Positions 49,525-57,309 are shown, counted from the first letter of the stretch. The stretch: DNA of 64,000 bases from Xenorhabdus bovienii SS-2004 (GCF_000027225.1 NC_013892.1:1302001-1366000), one strand, 5' to 3'. Notes: generated by a model from the letters alone, not told the origin. Numbers and translations: made by a program.

Positions 49525-50156
49525 ACGGGGCCTCCTGATGTGTCACCGCCTGACCTGACGCCGGTGTGTTTATGGGAATCCACGACCACGCCGTTGGAAC
49601 TGAATGTGCCGCCGGTGTGTTCAATATTGCCCGTCATTTTGCCGCCATTGCGCACGATCAAATTCCCCGTGCTCATTAGCTGTGTACAGATGACTTCCGG
49701 TGTATCCAGTGTGATTCTGGTACTGGCGACACAGGTGATTTCCGGTGCGGTAATATGGACGGAATCCGAAGCAGTCACTGTCGCGGTTTTGATGCCGATC
49801 ACAGTCAATGCGCCTGATTGCGGTTCATATTCCATCACTGCACCATCAGGAAACTGGATATGCGTCGCTTCTGATGATGTTGATGGCGCCGGAAACTCAT
49901 CTGAAAAAATCGCAGGCAATACAAAGGCGGTGGTCAGTTCTCCGCCTATGGACAGTAATAAAACCTGCTCACCGACACTGGGCGCCCACCAAGTGCGGGA
50001 GTTTCCCGCCCTGGATGTCAACCAGTTCAGCCAGTTGGTTTCAAGGTTGCCTGTTGCAACCCGGCACATACCCTTTGTGGTGTCCACTTGGGTGATGACG
50101 CCGGTTCGGATCAGGTTGCGCATTAAGCGCAGCAGTTCAGTGAGTTGTGTGTTCAT
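49521..50156 (-). CDS. V: P2 gpV-like baseplate spike
   Basis: This 211-residue cell-puncturing spike has an N-terminal OB domain (GVITQVDTTKGMCRVATGNL; WLTSRAGNSRTWWAPSVGEQ), then a beta-helix region and the C-terminal tip motif DSHKHTG, the HxH that holds an iron ion in P2 gpV. It is first gene of the V-W-J-I-H unit, with a perfect Ogr-type dyad 40-70 bp upstream. Confidence 0.95.
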   Translation of the reverse strand: MNTQLTELLRLMRNLIRTGVITQVDTTKGMCRVATGNLETNWLNWLTSRAGNSRTWWAPSVGEQVLLLSIGGELTTAFVLPAIFSDEFPAPSTSSEATHIQFPDGAVMEYEPQSGALTVIGIKTATVTASDSVHITAPEITCVASTRITLDTPEVICTQLMSTGNLIVRNGGKMTGNIEHTGGTFSSNGVVVDSHKHTGVRSGGDTSGGPV

Positions 50157-50194
50157 GACGTAAGAATGCCATGAAAAAACCGGGTAGACATTAA

Positions 50195-50227
50195 ACGGGG
50201 TTTGTAGGAAATGTCATACAAACCCCG
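50195..50227 (-). promoter_or_regulatory. Ogr-binding dyad upstream of gpV
   Basis: TGT-N12-ACA (50203-50220) is embedded in a perfect 13-bp inverted repeat, AACGGGGTTTGTA and TACAAACCCCGTT, 7 bp apart. It ends about 40 bp before gpV. The site fits a P2-type late promoter (the PV position). The long arms could also form an RNA hairpin. Confidence 0.78.
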
Positions 50228-50325
50228 TTCAAAAAACACGTAAAATCAATAAAATAAAAGCCTTCTTCCAACGTGAAAAAAGGCTTTTGGGGTCTGCTGA
50301 ACGATACTTAAGTGAAGGATAATAT

Positions 50326-50832
50326 TTACGGTTTACATTGACGAACGACTTCAAGTACATACTGTTGCAGGTAATCTAATTTGGCCTGATCGCTGATGAT
50401 TCCGGCTCGGATATCGTAAATAGCACGTCCAGCTTTTGTAGTGAGTTCGACTTGGGTTTCATCGCCCACGCTGCGGGAGCTGGTATCTCGGTTTTGGGTG
50501 AGCTGACAGGTAGCAAGGTTGGCGGCGGCGATTTGCACCCGACGATAACCAGCGGCAATGTCAGCACGTAAGGCAGCATTCTCTTCGGTAACATGGGTTA
50601 ATTTTCCTGAATAGTATTCGTCCAATTGCGCAACTCTGTTCTGCGCATCCTTCATCTGTTGGATTGTGGCTAACGTCTCCGAATGCGCCTTCTGATTGAT
50701 AGCAACGATTTGAGTAGCATGTTGCTGTTTCAAATCAGTCAATTCACTGAGAAACAGTGAACGGTGTCCCCACCAGCCAAAACATCCCCCAATAACGAGG
50801 CTGACGCTGACAAGTAAAGATACTTTCTTCAT
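50326..50832 (-). CDS. Rz-like inner-membrane spanin
   Basis: This 168-residue i-spanin has an N-terminal membrane anchor (KKVSLLVSVSLVIGGCFGWW) and a long periplasmic coiled coil (SELTDLKQQHATQIVAINQK to LDEYYSGKLTHVTEENAALR), ending in a Rz-type C-terminal helix. With Rz1 it fuses inner and outer membranes during lysis. ATGA overlaps the endolysin stop. A different-frame Rz1 lies within it. Confidence 0.88.
   Translation of the reverse strand: MKKVSLLVSVSLVIGGCFGWWGHRSLFLSELTDLKQQHATQIVAINQKAHSETLATIQQMKDAQNRVAQLDEYYSGKLTHVTEENAALRADIAAGYRRVQIAAANLATCQLTQNRDTSSRSVGDETQVELTTKAGRAIYDIRAGIISDQAKLDYLQQYVLEVVRQCKP
50376..50594 (-). CDS. Rz1-like outer-membrane spanin, nested in Rz
   Basis: This 72-residue lipoprotein is encoded in another frame wholly inside Rz. 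The signal LPYVLTLPLVIVGC ends in a lipobox cysteine, followed by the proline-rich KSPPPTLLPVSSPKTEIPAP, typical of Rz1. Nested Rz/Rz1 genes are known from lambda. ATG 50594 or 50579 could start it; 50594 adds a basic n-region. Confidence 0.8.
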   Translation of the reverse strand: MLPKRMLPYVLTLPLVIVGCKSPPPTLLPVSSPKTEIPAPAAWAMKPKSNSLQKLDVLFTISEPESSAIRPN

Positions 50833-51368
50833 TTATCCAGCCCCCAACACACCAGTTCAGCTTCTTGATCACGCCGCAGAACCTGACCATAACAGCCATT
50901 CGGCTGCCCTTGAGTTTTTCGGCAGTCACGCCCACCATCATAGACCCAGCGTTTGATCTCTGCACACGCACCTTTTTTATCGCCGGCGTTGAGTTTGCGA
51001 TAAAAAGTGGAGGAAAAGCATTTTCCGGGGCCGATGTTATACGGACAGAAACTGGCAATACCGGCAATTTGCGGGTCAGTCAGCGGAACGCGCACATTCT
51101 TTTTCACCCAATCAATCGCCCTGTCGGCTTCGATTCGGTTCAAAACATCACATTGTTCAGGCGCTAGCTTCATTCCTTTATATACCGCTTTGCCATCAAT
51201 GCGCGTCACGCCGCGACATATTGTCCAGATGCCGCCGCCATCTCGATAGGCAGACAGTCGGTTGCCTTCTTTCTCATCCAAAAATTGAGAAAGAATGACA
51301 GAAGAGCTAGCACCACCAATAATAAGGCCAATGATCACTCGGCTGAACCTGGTTTTGATATCCTGCAT
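50829..51368 (-). CDS. Phage endolysin (lysozyme, SAR type)
   Basis: This 179-residue glycosidase has a weakly hydrophobic N-terminal segment FSRVIIGLIIGGASSSVILS, a signal-arrest-release domain, followed by the catalytic triad pattern E-x8-D-x5-T in EGNRLSAYRDGGGIWTICRG. This is the R21-like lysozyme family (GH24). It cuts peptidoglycan to release tailocin particles. The ATG is 1 bp before the holin stop. Confidence 0.93.
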   Translation of the reverse strand: MQDIKTRFSRVIIGLIIGGASSSVILSQFLDEKEGNRLSAYRDGGGIWTICRGVTRIDGKAVYKGMKLAPEQCDVLNRIEADRAIDWVKKNVRVPLTDPQIAGIASFCPYNIGPGKCFSSTFYRKLNAGDKKGACAEIKRWVYDGGRDCRKTQGQPNGCYGQVLRRDQEAELVCWGLDK

Positions 51369-51369
51369 A

Positions 51370-51645
51370 TCACAGCTCTCTTGGTGCGTGATGTATCAAC
51401 TCGCTGACTATCTTGGCTGATTTCGACGCAGACTCAATATCCAGGTTTTCCAGGATGTTTTTCAGGATATTTTTCAGAATCAAGGTACGTTTCATCTGCT
51501 CCCGACGGTTGAGCTGATAAGTCAGAATACCGAGGGAAATGCTGGCGAATACCCCGAGAAGAAAACTCCACTCATATAAAGAAAGGCCAGAAAAAATGGC
51601 AGTAATACTGGCGCAGGCATAAGTTGCGTGACTGTATTTATCCAT
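51370..51645 (-). CDS. Phage holin
   Basis: This 91-residue protein has two hydrophobic helices (about 7-24, YACASITAIFSGLSLYEWSF, and 28-45, LLGVFASISLGILTYQL) and a charged C-terminus, just upstream of the endolysin gene, which defines it as a holin/pinholin. The ribosome site AAGGGG precedes ATG 51645. Confidence 0.85.
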   Translation of the reverse strand: MDKYSHATYACASITAIFSGLSLYEWSFLLGVFASISLGILTYQLNRREQMKRTLILKNILKNILENLDIESASKSAKIVSELIHHAPREL

Positions 51646-51654
51646 GCATACCCC

Positions 51655-51858
51655 TTAATCCCAGAGCTGGATAATCGGCTTAGTGGTCGTGGGCATGAAT
51701 CCCGGCATTTCAACTTTCGTTCCATGAGGCAATACCGCGCCAAAATCAGCCAGACCAGGGTTGGCCAACAGCACACGTTCCGTCATCCCCAGCGTTCGGC
51801 CATAATGACGCCAGCACAGGGCATCAACTGTCTCATTTTGTTGTGCAATAACTTGCAT
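51655..51858 (-). CDS. X: P2 gpX-like tail protein
   Basis: This 67-residue LysM-like protein, QVIAQQNETVDALCWRHYGR to LANPGLADFGAVLPHGTKVE, is the P2 gpX family that helps attach the tail. ATG 51858 follows AGGAGAG. It is first gene of the X-holin-endolysin-Rz transcript. In P2, capsid genes Q-L lie upstream of X; here they are absent. Confidence 0.94.
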   Translation of the reverse strand: MQVIAQQNETVDALCWRHYGRTLGMTERVLLANPGLADFGAVLPHGTKVEMPGFMPTTTKPIIQLWD

Positions 51859-51944
51859 ACACTCTCCTTTCCTTTGTAGGAAATAGTAAGTAAATCGGAG
51901 AGTTATGATCGAATAATCAGAGAAATACCTCAATGAAGTGGCAT

Positions 51945-51962
51945 TGTTGGGAAAATAGTACA
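51945..51962 (-). promoter_or_regulatory. Ogr-binding site upstream of gpX
   Basis: TGT-TGGGAAAATAGT-ACA matches TGT-N12-ACA exactly and lies 87-104 bp upstream of the gpX start. This third site completes late control of X, V and FI transcripts. Confidence 0.65.
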
Positions 51963-51999
51963 AATGAACATCGACGCGTGTTGTAAATACATACTAAAT

Positions 52000-52036
52000 A
52001 GCACGGGGGCAAGAAATTATTTCCTGCCCCCGTGCT
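52000..52036. terminator. Long palindrome between early and late tail genes
   Basis: AGCACGGGGGCAAGAAA and TTTCCTGCCCCCGTGCT form a 17-bp stem with one mismatch and a 3-nt loop. It lies downstream of the Tum/DinI-like gene on the minus strand, before the late genes. With no strong T-run it could be a terminator or an mRNA 3' hairpin separating early from late transcription. Confidence 0.6.
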
Positions 52037-52090
52037 ACATAATCCATTATAACTTGTCATCCATTGAAGAATATCAATACCCTGTCGGGT

Positions 52091-52330
52091 TTAATCTGGC
52101 AACCAGCTATCATCTTCCCAGACGTTTTGAATAAGTTCCATCATCTGGTCATGCTTACTACTGTCTTTGGTTCCTGTCACTCTTACGGAGCTACTGCTGC
52201 TGACTGCAATTCTAAAATGCGTATCGGGATACTGCGGTAAAATTCTTTTTTTTAGTTCACTTTCAAGTGCAGACATCACTGATTCAGAAACATTAGCTCG
52301 TTTATCGAAAAGTATCTCCACTTTCATCAT
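52091..52330 (-). CDS. DinI/Tum-like SOS antirepressor candidate
   Basis: This 79-residue DinI-family protein starts MKVEILFDKRANVSESVMSA and ends LIQNVWEDDSWLPD, aligning with E. coli DinI end to end. In 186-like phages the DinI-like Tum protein inactivates CI after DNA damage. Here the gene is in a two-gene unit behind a consensus LexA box, which supports that role. ATG 52330 follows AGGTGAAA. The alternative is a DinI homologue that modulates RecA. Confidence 0.82.
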   Translation of the reverse strand: MMKVEILFDKRANVSESVMSALESELKKRILPQYPDTHFRIAVSSSSSVRVTGTKDSSKHDQMMELIQNVWEDDSWLPD

Positions 52331-52345
52331 TTTCACCTGCAAAAT

Positions 52346-52570
52346 TTATTCGTCTGTTGAACCTGAATTTTTTAATGCTTTCTCGAACAATAAATTGTTT
52401 TCTAAGTCATTTCTATGGACGTTAAGTCGGTTTTCATGAGGCGCAGATAGTTCAGCTATCCAGACCAACGCCAGCTCTTTGTCTTCCGCATGATTGCATT
52501 CGCAACTTGTTGCCATTCTGGCAATAAAATTAATACGTTGCGCTACCAATGATTCCATAAGAGAGTCCAC
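52346..52570 (-). CDS. Small unknown protein of the SOS unit
   Basis: This protein of about 74 residues contains SLVAQRINFIARMATSCECN, ELALVWIAELSAPHENRLNV and an acidic C-terminus. The start is taken as GTG 52570, which has GGAGG upstream; the frame extends to 52615 but would overlap the LexA box. Similar small proteins occur next to gpA in enterobacterial P2-like prophages, but the family has no known function. It is cotranscribed with the DinI/Tum-like gene (15 bp). Confidence 0.7.
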   Translation of the reverse strand: MDSLMESLVAQRINFIARMATSCECNHAEDKELALVWIAELSAPHENRLNVHRNDLENNLLFEKALKNSGSTDE

Positions 52571-52594
52571 TGATATACCCGCCTCCATATAAAA

Positions 52595-52610
52595 CTGTAT
52601 GCATATACAG
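52595..52610 (-). promoter_or_regulatory. LexA box (SOS operator)
   Basis: CTGTATGCATATACAG is a full 16-bp LexA palindrome with flanking A/T, close to the consensus CTGT-N8-ACAG. It lies 25 bp upstream of the GTG of the small gene. DNA damage should release transcription of the DinI/Tum-like gene and so trigger tailocin production. Confidence 0.9.
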
Positions 52611-52671
52611 TACACGTAATGTGTGAAAAATTAAAGAAGTTTTTACCTTTTCTAGTGACTAAATTTGATAA

Positions 52672-54720
52672 TTAATACCTATTACGTGCTGTTTTTGCAG
52701 AAATATTTGCCATATTGATTAATTTATCATCCTCATCAATCCTGTAATTTACATACCCCTTCATTGCCCTATCCACTTGTCCATCCGTACAGTTATTGAC
52801 AGAACTCCAAGAGGGCCATTCAGTGTTTCTTTTATAGACAATCTGTCCTGATGTCGGAGCAGCTTCTGATTTCGGTACAAGAGTCCATTGATGAATACGT
52901 GTGCAGATAAATTCCACACATGACAAAAATGGTGATGTCACCCCTTGTATGGTGTAAACATCTTCCCCATAAGGGCTGCCAAACGGGATATGTTTATAAG
53001 ACAAACGAATAGTCAAATCACAGCGCGCAACCCACGGCCCGCCCTGTGCCTGAATATAAGCGGCCCAATTGCCTTCATCGGCTGCCTGCAAAACCGCATT
53101 GACTTTGTTATCCATTAAACGCACTTCCCCGAGACGGCGTAGTTCCCGCCAAACAGAAACAGGCGCTCCCCCAATTTGCTGAAATTGGCGAATGCGCCAG
53201 CGACTCGCCCATGCAGTCACCGATTTCGCCATATCGCGCAAAGGTGCGCCGGTTTGATGATCTTTTTCATCTTCCAGCGCATAACCATCAATATTTTTGG
53301 ATATATACTTAGCGATATAGCCTGTCGCACTCCCTTTATCAGGATCTATGATTCTGTAATCAAAACGCGCTTTTTTGGCATCATCGCTCTGCAATTCAGC
53401 TTTCTCTTCCTGGCAAGCGTAATGCTCAAGGATCGCCCTGACCCGCCGCTGATGCTCCGGCAACATAAACAGCAGAATATGCCAATGAGGAGTGCCGTCA
53501 TGGTGCGGTTCCACCACTCGGAAACCAAATAAATTAATGCCGGCACGGGCGATTGCGGCACGGGATTTTGCCCATATACCACACAGGTAGCGTTGAGTAT
53601 CGCGAGGCGTCGCACCATTCCACTGTCTGACAAACCCGCCCTGATGCTGAACCGCATGGTATTTTGCCGGCGCCGTGATGGTATAAAATTCACCAACACA
53701 TCCCATTTTGTCGGCGACATCTTCGAAACCACGCATTCTGACCATCAATTCACAACGTCGGATTGCGGGATTCGCATTACTATGAACCACCGTTTCCGCC
53801 AGCGAAATCCGTTCTCCGTTCTCATTTTCCAAATCAAAATGTTTGAAAAACTCACGGTTACGGCGTTTCTGTTCCAACCATTCACGCAAAGCATGGTTCG
53901 AAACATAAGGCGATGCGGCTTTTTGTACTTGCCCAACCGCAATTGCCATATGTTCAGACTGGATATCACGTAGACGTTTTAACCGAAAATACCACCAGCG
54001 GGCAGACATCATCCGCAACATACCTGCACAAAGTTGATCAACAGATGGTACTTTACGCCCATGATTAAAACGCTGCCAATAAGGAGGATTTGTGCCACAT
54101 TGTAAAGTCAGCTTCGCCAGTAATTGGTATAACTTAGCGACACGGGGGAACAATTTACTTTCACTGTCCACAGGCGCGGCTTGATATTGTTGAGAAGACT
54201 GCAAGGAATAGTGCTCATAGTTGCTCGCAATAAAAACAGATATTTCATGAGCGAGCTTCAAAAGCTGTTTGCGATCGCATGTCACCACCTTTTCCAATTG
54301 CTCAATAAAAGGAAAAGGTGTTAGTCCCGATATATGATGAGTGAATGAATATCTTGCCTTAACCAACTGCAACCGTGGCAAGACATTTTGTCCAACTGTT
54401 CTTCTCAGAAAGGCGTTCGCATCACGGCGGCCTGAATGGTTAAAGATGCCAACATAACGGCGGCTGAAGTACTTCGCCAGAAAATCCGGCATCTGCCCGA
54501 TATATTGGTGGCGCCATTGGTGATCTTCCGCGTTGACATCCCATAATAAACGTTCAGCCATTGACACACCCTGCGGTATGCTTGGCTGAAACAGGCCAGA
54601 CTGCCTGCCTTTGGCAATAGGATAATCACCGTTATGTTCCGTAGTGATAAAACCACTATTCATCAATTCCACCATATTCAGGATGTGCGAGTGCCTGACG
54701 TACTCATGCCATTTGTACAA
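52672..54720 (-). CDS. A: P2/186 gpA-like replication initiator
   Basis: This 682-residue rolling-circle endonuclease has metal-binding HUH-like HHDGTPHWHILLFMLPEHQR (about 405-425) and the catalytic tyrosine pair in TGYIAKYISKNIDGY (about 467-481). The N-terminal block includes LLWDVNAEDHQWRHQYIGQM. Its length is near that of 186 A. It nicks the phage origin in cis; here no packaging module remains, so it may only be a relic. It is 22 bp after the DUF5347-type gene. Confidence 0.92.
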   Translation of the reverse strand: MYKWHEYVRHSHILNMVELMNSGFITTEHNGDYPIAKGRQSGLFQPSIPQGVSMAERLLWDVNAEDHQWRHQYIGQMPDFLAKYFSRRYVGIFNHSGRRDANAFLRRTVGQNVLPRLQLVKARYSFTHHISGLTPFPFIEQLEKVVTCDRKQLLKLAHEISVFIASNYEHYSLQSSQQYQAAPVDSESKLFPRVAKLYQLLAKLTLQCGTNPPYWQRFNHGRKVPSVDQLCAGMLRMMSARWWYFRLKRLRDIQSEHMAIAVGQVQKAASPYVSNHALREWLEQKRRNREFFKHFDLENENGERISLAETVVHSNANPAIRRCELMVRMRGFEDVADKMGCVGEFYTITAPAKYHAVQHQGGFVRQWNGATPRDTQRYLCGIWAKSRAAIARAGINLFGFRVVEPHHDGTPHWHILLFMLPEHQRRVRAILEHYACQEEKAELQSDDAKKARFDYRIIDPDKGSATGYIAKYISKNIDGYALEDEKDHQTGAPLRDMAKSVTAWASRWRIRQFQQIGGAPVSVWRELRRLGEVRLMDNKVNAVLQAADEGNWAAYIQAQGGPWVARCDLTIRLSYKHIPFGSPYGEDVYTIQGVTSPFLSCVEFICTRIHQWTLVPKSEAAPTSGQIVYKRNTEWPSWSSVNNCTDGQVDRAMKGYVNYRIDEDDKLINMANISAKTARNRY

Positions 54721-54742
54721 AAAACGTGTTCAAAAAATGTGA

Positions 54743-55081
54743 TTACTTAGATAACTTCAAGTACTTAGGAAACTGACTGACAACAACTTTAATATGATTC
54801 ATTGCTTTGATCAGAGCCTGTTTTTCCTCTGGGGTAAAATGTTCAAGCTCACTTTCGTGGCGTGCACGCGGAATATTCGCCAAATAAAAAATGGCGGATA
54901 ACGCCCGCTTGTTCTCTTCGTAATAACTGTCCTTTTTGTCGCGCATGTCAGCAAAAAACCGGTTTAACTCTTTTTCATCGTCACCCCAGTATGTCGCCCT
55001 GATCCGCGATAAATGGTTCAATCCTTCCAGCCGTTGGCCAAGGTTAATCTGGGCAAATTTTTCTTTTTCCGTATTCGCCAT
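54743..55081 (-). CDS. Phage protein of unknown function (DUF5347-like)
   Basis: This 112-residue hydrophilic protein starts ANTEKEKFAQINLGQRLEGL and contains NRFFADMRDKKDSYYEENKR and FYLANIPRARHESEL. I associate it with DUF5347 proteins found between cI and A in P2-like prophages; that name is from memory. ATG 55081 follows GAGGGAAAAA, better than the upstream alternative. Possible role in early regulation or replication. Confidence 0.75.
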   Translation of the reverse strand: MANTEKEKFAQINLGQRLEGLNHLSRIRATYWGDDEKELNRFFADMRDKKDSYYEENKRALSAIFYLANIPRARHESELEHFTPEEKQALIKAMNHIKVVVSQFPKYLKLSK

Positions 55082-55089
55082 TTTTTCCC

Positions 55090-55185
55090 TCACCGTTTTA
55101 TCCCCAGCACTCTTCCCTGAATCTCGCAAACCATCCCCAAATCGCTGTCAATATCAGGTATAAAGATTGAAATCTGGACGTTCAT
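55090..55185 (-). CDS. Small early protein, 31 residues
   Basis: A short frame from ATG 55185 (NVQISIFIPDIDSDLGMVCE, then IQGRVLGIKR) ends at TGA 55090, 9 bp before the next gene. A GAGAGAT ribosome site lies upstream. Position right after the divergent cI promoter region is where Apl/Cox or CII-like early genes sit, but it is too short to assign. Confidence 0.45.
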   Translation of the reverse strand: MNVQISIFIPDIDSDLGMVCEIQGRVLGIKR

Positions 55186-55290
55186 GATGCAATATCTCTC
55201 AATGGTTTTCAGCTTAACCAATTCGGACTCACAAATGATCTCATTTAGAGAACTTTTGTGGGATACTAATACCCCTTATCTGTACTGTCA

Positions 55291-55908
55291 ATGAAAAATA
55301 CCAATATTGAGATAAAAATGGGGGCTGATAGTGGGGGAAGACCCGCTATTGAGCGTCTTGTCCGCGCGTATGGATTTAAATCACGCCAAGCCCTGAGTGA
55401 CCATTTGGGCGTTTCCAAAAGCACAATGGCAAACCGCTATCTTCGTGATAGCTTTCCAGCGGATTGGATCATCCAGTGTAATCTCGAAACTGGCGCTTCA
55501 CTGCTGTGGTTAAGCACAGGTCAGGGAGAAATGTTTTCGGATGGAGAGAGTGGTAAAACAGAACGGCTGGAAGATATCATCGCGCCATCAATTCCTCGTA
55601 TAAAGTTATCGGGAGGTAAACTGAACGAGGCTAATCCAGTGATCCTGGACAGCGAATTGATTTCCAAAGAGCTTAACAACCCGTTGGTTGTTGATGATGG
55701 CGTGACATGGTATCTGCTTGATGCTCAGGGAGACAATATTCAGGATGGCTTATGGCTGGTGGATATCGAAGGTATGCACAGTATTAAAAGGATCGCCAAA
55801 ATTCCTGTCAGTAAAATCCGTGTCAGCGATGATGACGTCACTTTTGACTGTTCAGTCAGCGACATTCAATTCATCGGCCGCGTGGTTCTGGTGATATCCA
55901 GACAATAA
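55291..55908 (+). CDS. cI: 186-type CI repressor
   Basis: This 205-residue repressor has an N-terminal helix-turn-helix (ALSDHLGVSKSTMANRYLRD) and the following WIIQCNLETGASLLWLSTGQ, the Phage_CI_repr layout, then a C-terminal dimerisation domain of about 90 residues (LSGGKLNEANPVILDSELIS to FIGRVVLVISRQ). No LexA-like Ala-Gly/Ser-Lys autocleavage site is evident, so release would depend on an antirepressor such as the DinI/Tum-like protein. It is transcribed away from the early genes; operators should lie at 55186-55290. Confidence 0.9.
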   Translation: MKNTNIEIKMGADSGGRPAIERLVRAYGFKSRQALSDHLGVSKSTMANRYLRDSFPADWIIQCNLETGASLLWLSTGQGEMFSDGESGKTERLEDIIAPSIPRIKLSGGKLNEANPVILDSELISKELNNPLVVDDGVTWYLLDAQGDNIQDGLWLVDIEGMHSIKRIAKIPVSKIRVSDDDVTFDCSVSDIQFIGRVVLVISRQ

Positions 55909-55933
55909 CTATCTGGGTAACAACATGGTTTCC

Positions 55934-55968
55934 ATCAAGGTTATCCTGCCTGTCGGGATAACCTTGAT
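55934..55968 (+). terminator. Terminator downstream of cI
   Basis: ATCAAGGTTATCC pairs with GGATAACCTTGAT (13 bp, short GC loop), followed by AATGTTTA. It lies 25 bp after the cI stop and before the convergent acetyltransferase gene. It also marks the right edge of recognisable phage sequence. Confidence 0.75.
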
Positions 55969-55989
55969 AATGTTTACTCTATCATGCCA

Positions 55990-56532
55990 TCAACTTGAAC
56001 GCCGGATCCGATACAGAACATGTTCTCTCAATCGGTGACCTTCCGGCACCAAAGGATGTAGAAATGTTTTTTCATCTCTGATCATGCCCAGTTTTTTCAT
56101 CACACTTTCTGAGCGGTAATTAAGTACGGAAGTGAATGCCACAACTTCGTCCAACCCCGCGTCTGTAAACGCGAAATCAAAAATCCTGCGAGCCGCTTCA
56201 CATGTATAACCTTTGCCCCAAAAAGGTTTATCAAGCCGCCAGCCAATTTCGACACAGGGATAACAGGGTGACTCTTCACTGGGAATATTTAGCCCAATCA
56301 TGCCGATGAATGCACCATCCTGTTTTCGCTCAACTGCCCATAATCCCCAGCCACCCTGCGTTTCAAACTTACGGATCAAATTATCAACAAGAATATTATT
56401 TTGCTCTTCATTCAGTGTATTAAAGAAAAATTCCATCACTTCAGGATCGCTATTTAAGCGAAAGAAAGGCTCACGATCTTCTTCTTTCCAGCCACGGAGT
56501 AGCAATCTTTCTGTTTCCAGTTTGATAATCAT
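55990..56532 (-). CDS. RimJ/RimL-type GNAT acetyltransferase
   Basis: This 180-residue protein starts IIKLETERLLLRGWKEEDRE, the usual RimJ/L-like opening, with VEIGWRLDKPFWGKGYTCEA (acetyl-CoA motif) at about 94-113 and VLNYRSESVMKKLGMIRDEK. It probably acetylates a small molecule or protein N-terminus; target unknown. It is a host-type gene at the right flank of the tail locus, where an integrase might be expected. Confidence 0.9.
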   Translation of the reverse strand: MIIKLETERLLLRGWKEEDREPFFRLNSDPEVMEFFFNTLNEEQNNILVDNLIRKFETQGGWGLWAVERKQDGAFIGMIGLNIPSEESPCYPCVEIGWRLDKPFWGKGYTCEAARRIFDFAFTDAGLDEVVAFTSVLNYRSESVMKKLGMIRDEKTFLHPLVPEGHRLREHVLYRIRRSS

Positions 56533-56584
56533 AACGCCTCCTTAAAGACTCAGGATAAAAATCATTCAGCCGTCAAAATAAAAA

Positions 56585-56615
56585 CCGCCGGAAAATGATA
56601 CACATTTTCCGGCGG
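56585..56615 (-). terminator. Terminator downstream of the bactofilin gene
   Basis: CCGCCGGAAAATG and CATTTTCCGGCGG form a perfect 13-bp stem with a 5-nt loop. On the minus strand it is followed by TTTTTATTTT. It ends the bactofilin transcript just before the acetyltransferase gene. Confidence 0.85.
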
Positions 56616-56643
56616 CTATGGCATGGATTTTTATTATCCAATA

Positions 56644-57309
56644 TTAAGCACTATTTTTGGCTTTCGCTTTATCTGCCGGATTCTCTTTGATGGAAACAAC
56701 CCGCTCAATATCCGGCTTTTTCTTGTTTTCGACCTGTTCAGACTGACCGACAAATAAACCGCCACGCCGGATTGACATACTTCCACAACGGCTGATACCA
56801 CGTAGTTCGCCGTGCTCCAGGATATCCAGCGTTTCCGCACAGCACGTACCGTCAACATGGCCATCAATAATAATTTCTGGCGCATTAAGCTCACCTTCAA
56901 CTTTTCCGGCATGCATGACACGAATAGCACCACCTTTTACGCGAATATTACCAACGACTTTTCCCCAGACCTGAATATCGCCTTCCATCTCAATATCGCC
57001 TTTAAATACCGAATTTTTCGCAATAATCGTATTGGAACGCGTTTCAACACTGAGGTTTTTTTTATCTTCAGGCTGTGTAGAAATGATTGGCGTAACAGGA
57101 TTGGCAACTGGTGCCTCAGTTTTTTTTCCAAACATAGCATTTATTCTCAGTTTCATATTTGTAAAGTAAAGTACCAAGGCTAGAAAAGATATAATTGCTG
57201 TTATGGCACAACCGAGATGAGCGCCATACAAATATAGCCCTAAGGCACCCCCCCAAAGGAGCCATACACTGTATAAAAAAGCGTTATCTGAAAAACGATA
57301 CCTTTCCAT
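56644..57309 (-). CDS. Bactofilin family protein (CcmA-like)
   Basis: This 221-residue protein has two N-terminal hydrophobic helices (about 11-30 and 32-50), a linker, and a bactofilin beta-helix core at about 95-190 (NTIIAKNSVFKGDIEMEGDI, VWGKVVGNIRVKGGAIRVMH, EIIIDGHVDGTCCAETLDIL). A basic tail (KENPADKAKAKNS) follows. Bactofilins polymerise without nucleotides and shape cells; Proteus CcmA affects cell curvature and motility. The membrane helices suggest a membrane-attached scaffold. Confidence 0.88.
   Translation of the reverse strand: MERYRFSDNAFLYSVWLLWGGALGLYLYGAHLGCAITAIISFLALVLYFTNMKLRINAMFGKKTEAPVANPVTPIISTQPEDKKNLSVETRSNTIIAKNSVFKGDIEMEGDIQVWGKVVGNIRVKGGAIRVMHAGKVEGELNAPEIIIDGHVDGTCCAETLDILEHGELRGISRCGSMSIRRGGLFVGQSEQVENKKKPDIERVVSIKENPADKAKAKNSA

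Noticed and set aside
55909..56000. Attachment site or integrase at the right edge of the tail locus
   Set aside because: Only a terminator was found; no tRNA, no integrase and no matching direct repeat with the region near 31020.
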